Below, piece by piece: positions 31,637-33,776 of a stretch of DNA of 33,776 nucleotides; position 1 is the first letter of the stretch, and every line of letters begins with the position of its first letter. The notes beneath the pieces are model-generated. The model did no database searches and was not told the DNA's origin. It saw only the letters and a program-made list of their open reading frames with translations. The stretch comes from Bacteroidota bacterium. Its GTDB lineage: Bacteria; Bacteroidota; Ignavibacteria; Kapaibacteriales; NICIL-2. The stretch lies in NCBI GenBank assembly GCA_019695345.1, contig JAIBAE010000048.1, positions 1 to 33,776 on the forward strand, read 5' to 3'. Made by a program: the position numbers and the translations under genes.

Positions 31637-31711
31637 TGCGACGCTGAACGTGTGGCTCGCACCGGGTTTGCGCACTTGAGAACCGCTTCGGCAACAGACC
31701 GGAACAACTTA
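31637..31711 (+). repeat. Family A GC-rich repeat, copy A9
   Basis: TGCGACGCTGAACGTGTGGC then TCGCACCGGGTTTGCGC, matching copy A8 with one change in the first 37 bases, then CCGCTTCGGCAAC with the UUCG core. The right end GGAACAACTTA contains the TAA stop of purL (TTA at 31709-31711). The 436-base gap 31273-31708 holds this copy, the MITE-like element, the A10 fragment, and nothing else I can see. Confidence 0.78.
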
Positions 31712-33776
31712 TGCTTCAATCCCCAACGCTTGTGGAATTGTTGCATAATATTGTTGTTGTAAATCGGTAACAGCAAATGTGAACTGACCAATCGTTAAAG
31801 CATCTCCACCAACTGTACCAAGTGTTGTAAACTGAACATTGTGCGACGTACATAACGTTTGTAAAGCATCCACTTGTCCGGCTGCAACGGTAACCACAAT
31901 TCGTGACTGCGCCTCACTGAACAGATTGCTTGCATCTGTTGCAAACGGAAGCGAAACAGTTGCTCCCATGCCACTAACAATTGCCTTCTCGGCAAGAGCA
32001 ATAGCCAAGCCGCCTTCAGCACAATCGTGAGCAGAGTGAACAAGCCCGCTGCGTATTCCTTCAATCACAACTTTTTGTAGTTGTACTTCTTCGTTAATAT
32101 CTATGAATGGAGCATCGCCAACAACATCACCAATAACATGTTTTACCGCTTCTGAGCCACCAAGCTCTACACGGTGAGTTCCAAGCAACATGATAACATC
32201 GTTTGCATGTTTAAATCCACTGCCAACTGTTTTGTTCACATCGTCAATTAAACCAAGCATACCAATTGTTGGTGTTGGGAACACCGCATGGTTTTGCGAT
32301 TCGTTATGGAAACTTACATTACCGCCGGTAACAGGTGTGTTCAATGCACGACACATATCACCCATTCCACGTATTGCCTCGCGGAATTGCCAATACACTT
32401 CGGGGTCGTACGGGTTACCGAAGTTCAAACAGTTTGTAATAGCAACAGGTTCGGCACCAACGCAGGCACAGTTACGTGCGGCTTCGGCAACGGCAATTAA
32501 CCCACCACGATACGGATTCAAGTACACATATCTACTGTTGCAATCTGTGCTAACGGCAAAGCCCTGTCCGGGTAATTCTTTAATGCGCAATACTGCGGCA
32601 TCGCCGCCACTTTTTTGCATGGTGTTTGTACCAACCTGCGAATCATATTGCTCGTACACCCAGCGTTTACTTGCTACCGTTGTAGAAGTAAGAATTGCAT
32701 TCATTAATTCTTCAACACTTCGCTCGTTTACTATTGCAGTAAGTGTTTCTGCATTTGTTGCACGGGTTTCATTGATGTACTCTGCTTCTTTCCATTCGCG
32801 GGTGTACACCGGTGCGCCACCACCAAGTACTAACGATTGCGCAGGAATCTCCTGAACACATTTACCAAAGCGGTGAATACGGATGATTCCGTCATCAGTA
32901 ACATGACCAATCGTAGTTATAGGCACATCCCATTTATCACATATAGCTTTTGCAACATCTTCTTTTCCTTGCTCTACAACCACAAGCATACGTTCTTGCG
33001 ATTCACTCAACATAATCTCGTAGGCACTCATTCCATCTTCGCGCAATGGAACAAGGTCAAGATTGATATTCATCCCAACTTCGCCTTTTGCACTCATCTC
33101 GCTTGTACTGCAACAAATGCCAGCTGCACCCATATCCTGCATTCCAACCACAACACCCGATTGTATCAACTCTAACGTTGCTTCTAATAATAACTTCTCT
33201 GCAAATGGGTCGCCCACCTGCACAGTAGGACGCATGTTTTGCGGGTCGCCATCAAACTCTTTCGATGCCATTGATGCACCGTGAATACCATCGCGACCTG
33301 TGCTTGAACCCATTATCATTACGGGATTCCCCGCTCCAAGCGCAACAGCCGATGCAGTTTGGTCGGTTTTAACAATACCAACTGCCATCGCATTTACAAG
33401 CGGATTATCCGTATAACATTTATCAAAATAAATCTCACCACCAACAGTTGGAACGCCAAATGCGTTACCGTAATGACTGATTCCTTTTACAACACCTTTT
33501 AATAAGTATTTTGTTCGTGCTGAATCCAACTCTCCAAACCGAAGCGAGTTTAACGCCGCAACAGGAAGTGCCCCCATGGTAAAAATATCACGAAGAATAC
33601 CACCTACACCGGTTGCCGTTCCCTGAAAAGGTTCTATGGCCGAAGGGTGGTTATGCGATTCAATTTTAAACGCTATTGCGTACCCACCGCCAATATCAAT
33701 TAACCCAGCGTTTTCCTCCCCTGCTTCAACCAACATTCTACCGCCGGAGCGTGGCAATGTTTTGAGTTGAAGAATA
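31709..33776 (-). CDS. purL: Phosphoribosylformylglycinamidine synthase II (partial, N-terminus outside window)
   Basis: Purine biosynthesis: ATP- and glutamine-dependent conversion of FGAR to FGAM, with PurQ and PurS expected elsewhere (small PurL form, about 740 residues). About 688 residues are in view; the frame is open through the window edge and reads [19 protein letters not shown] upstream of the first in-frame start-like codon, so roughly 50-60 N-terminal residues are missing. Signature stretches include [46 protein letters not shown], and [19 protein letters not shown]. The second AIRS-like half has [35 protein letters not shown] and [14 protein letters not shown]. The gene ends on family A copy A9 with no T-tailed terminator. 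Confidence 0.96.
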   Translation of the reverse strand, partial: ILQLKTLPRSGGRMLVEAGEENAGLIDIGGGYAIAFKIESHNHPSAIEPFQGTATGVGGILRDIFTMGALPVAALNSLRFGELDSARTKYLLKGVVKGISHYGNAFGVPTVGGEIYFDKCYTDNPLVNAMAVGIVKTDQTASAVALGAGNPVMIMGSSTGRDGIHGASMASKEFDGDPQNMRPTVQVGDPFAEKLLLEATLELIQSGVVVGMQDMGAAGICCSTSEMSAKGEVGMNINLDLVPLREDGMSAYEIMLSESQERMLVVVEQGKEDVAKAICDKWDVPITTIGHVTDDGIIRIHRFGKCVQEIPAQSLVLGGGAPVYTREWKEAEYINETRATNAETLTAIVNERSVEELMNAILTSTTVASKRWVYEQYDSQVGTNTMQKSGGDAAVLRIKELPGQGFAVSTDCNSRYVYLNPYRGGLIAVAEAARNCACVGAEPVAITNCLNFGNPYDPEVYWQFREAIRGMGDMCRALNTPVTGGNVSFHNESQNHAVFPTPTIGMLGLIDDVNKTVGSGFKHANDVIMLLGTHRVELGGSEAVKHVIGDVVGDAPFIDINEEVQLQKVVIEGIRSGLVHSAHDCAEGGLAIALAEKAIVSGMGATVSLPFATDASNLFSEAQSRIVVTVAAGQVDALQTLCTSHNVQFTTLGTVGGDALTIGQFTFAVTDLQQQYYATIPQALGIEA

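Noticed and set aside
1978-31711. Family A repeats as integron attC sites
   Set aside because: The stop-codon-adjacent position and folding suggested it, but the copies lack the RYYYAAC/GTTRRRY core pair, and no integrase or cassette array is present.
1978-31711. Family A repeats as a CRISPR array
   Set aside because: Copies are single, scattered, in both orientations and diverged; there are no spacers and no cas genes.

Overview
The window looks like chromosome from a member of the Bacteroidota/Chlorobiota (FCB) group, perhaps near Kapabacteria, Ignavibacteria or Chlorobiota; this placement is an inference. It rests on a two-heme-type succinate dehydrogenase with a single membrane subunit (sdhC-sdhA-sdhB), an ABC permease fused to an M1-type peptidase, several secreted beta-rich proteins, and -7 boxes of the form TAnnTTTG. 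Many genes also have a plain GGAG/AGGA Shine-Dalgarno, which is unlike typical Bacteroidia. No rRNA, tRNA, CRISPR array or transposase gene was seen.

Layout. 1-2053 is AT-rich accessory sequence: the tail of an unknown gene, a secreted TPR protein, then 540 bases of repeats (a 131-bp inverted-repeat element, a hairpin, and a GC-rich repeat). 2054-3851 holds an anti-sigma factor, an ECF sigma factor and a divergent membrane protein, with mirrored TTTGAAAC boxes between them. 4183-8293 holds a methyltransferase, a family 2 glycosyltransferase, a 23S rRNA 2'-O-methyltransferase (rlmB type) and mnmE; the last three overlap by 4 bases each. 8571-13119 is an ABC ATPase plus the 1211-residue permease/M1 peptidase. 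13304-17696 holds an outer-membrane-type protein, a large FAD/Fe-S 2-hydroxyacid dehydrogenase (minus strand) and a secreted PAP2 phosphatase. 17875-18477 is an AT-rich lipoprotein flanked by 46-base direct repeats. 18774-22141 (minus) is the succinate dehydrogenase operon. 22287-23066 is another secreted beta-barrel candidate. 23325-26318 (minus) holds two amino-acid permeases. 26654-27130 is a peroxiredoxin. 27189-31272 (minus) is an operon: M20 dipeptidase, EamA transporter, 5-formyl-THF cyclo-ligase, secreted propeller-like protein. 31709-33776 (minus) is most of purL, cut by the window edge.

The most unusual signal is a family of degenerate GC-rich repeats (about 70-80 bases; here family A) found only between genes, in at least nine places. 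The copies share a left end near TGCGACGCTG, a central G+C palindrome and a GCUUCGGC-type (UNCG tetraloop) hairpin. Four copies end exactly on the TAA stop codon of the adjacent gene, and one copy (13928-14008) fills the whole gap between two convergent genes from stop to stop. Genes with an abutting copy have no ordinary T-tailed terminator, whereas several other transcription units do. This suggests an RNA-level 3'-end element or a mobile REP-like sequence. A second family (B) occurs three times, and there are two different inverted-repeat elements of about 125-130 bp.
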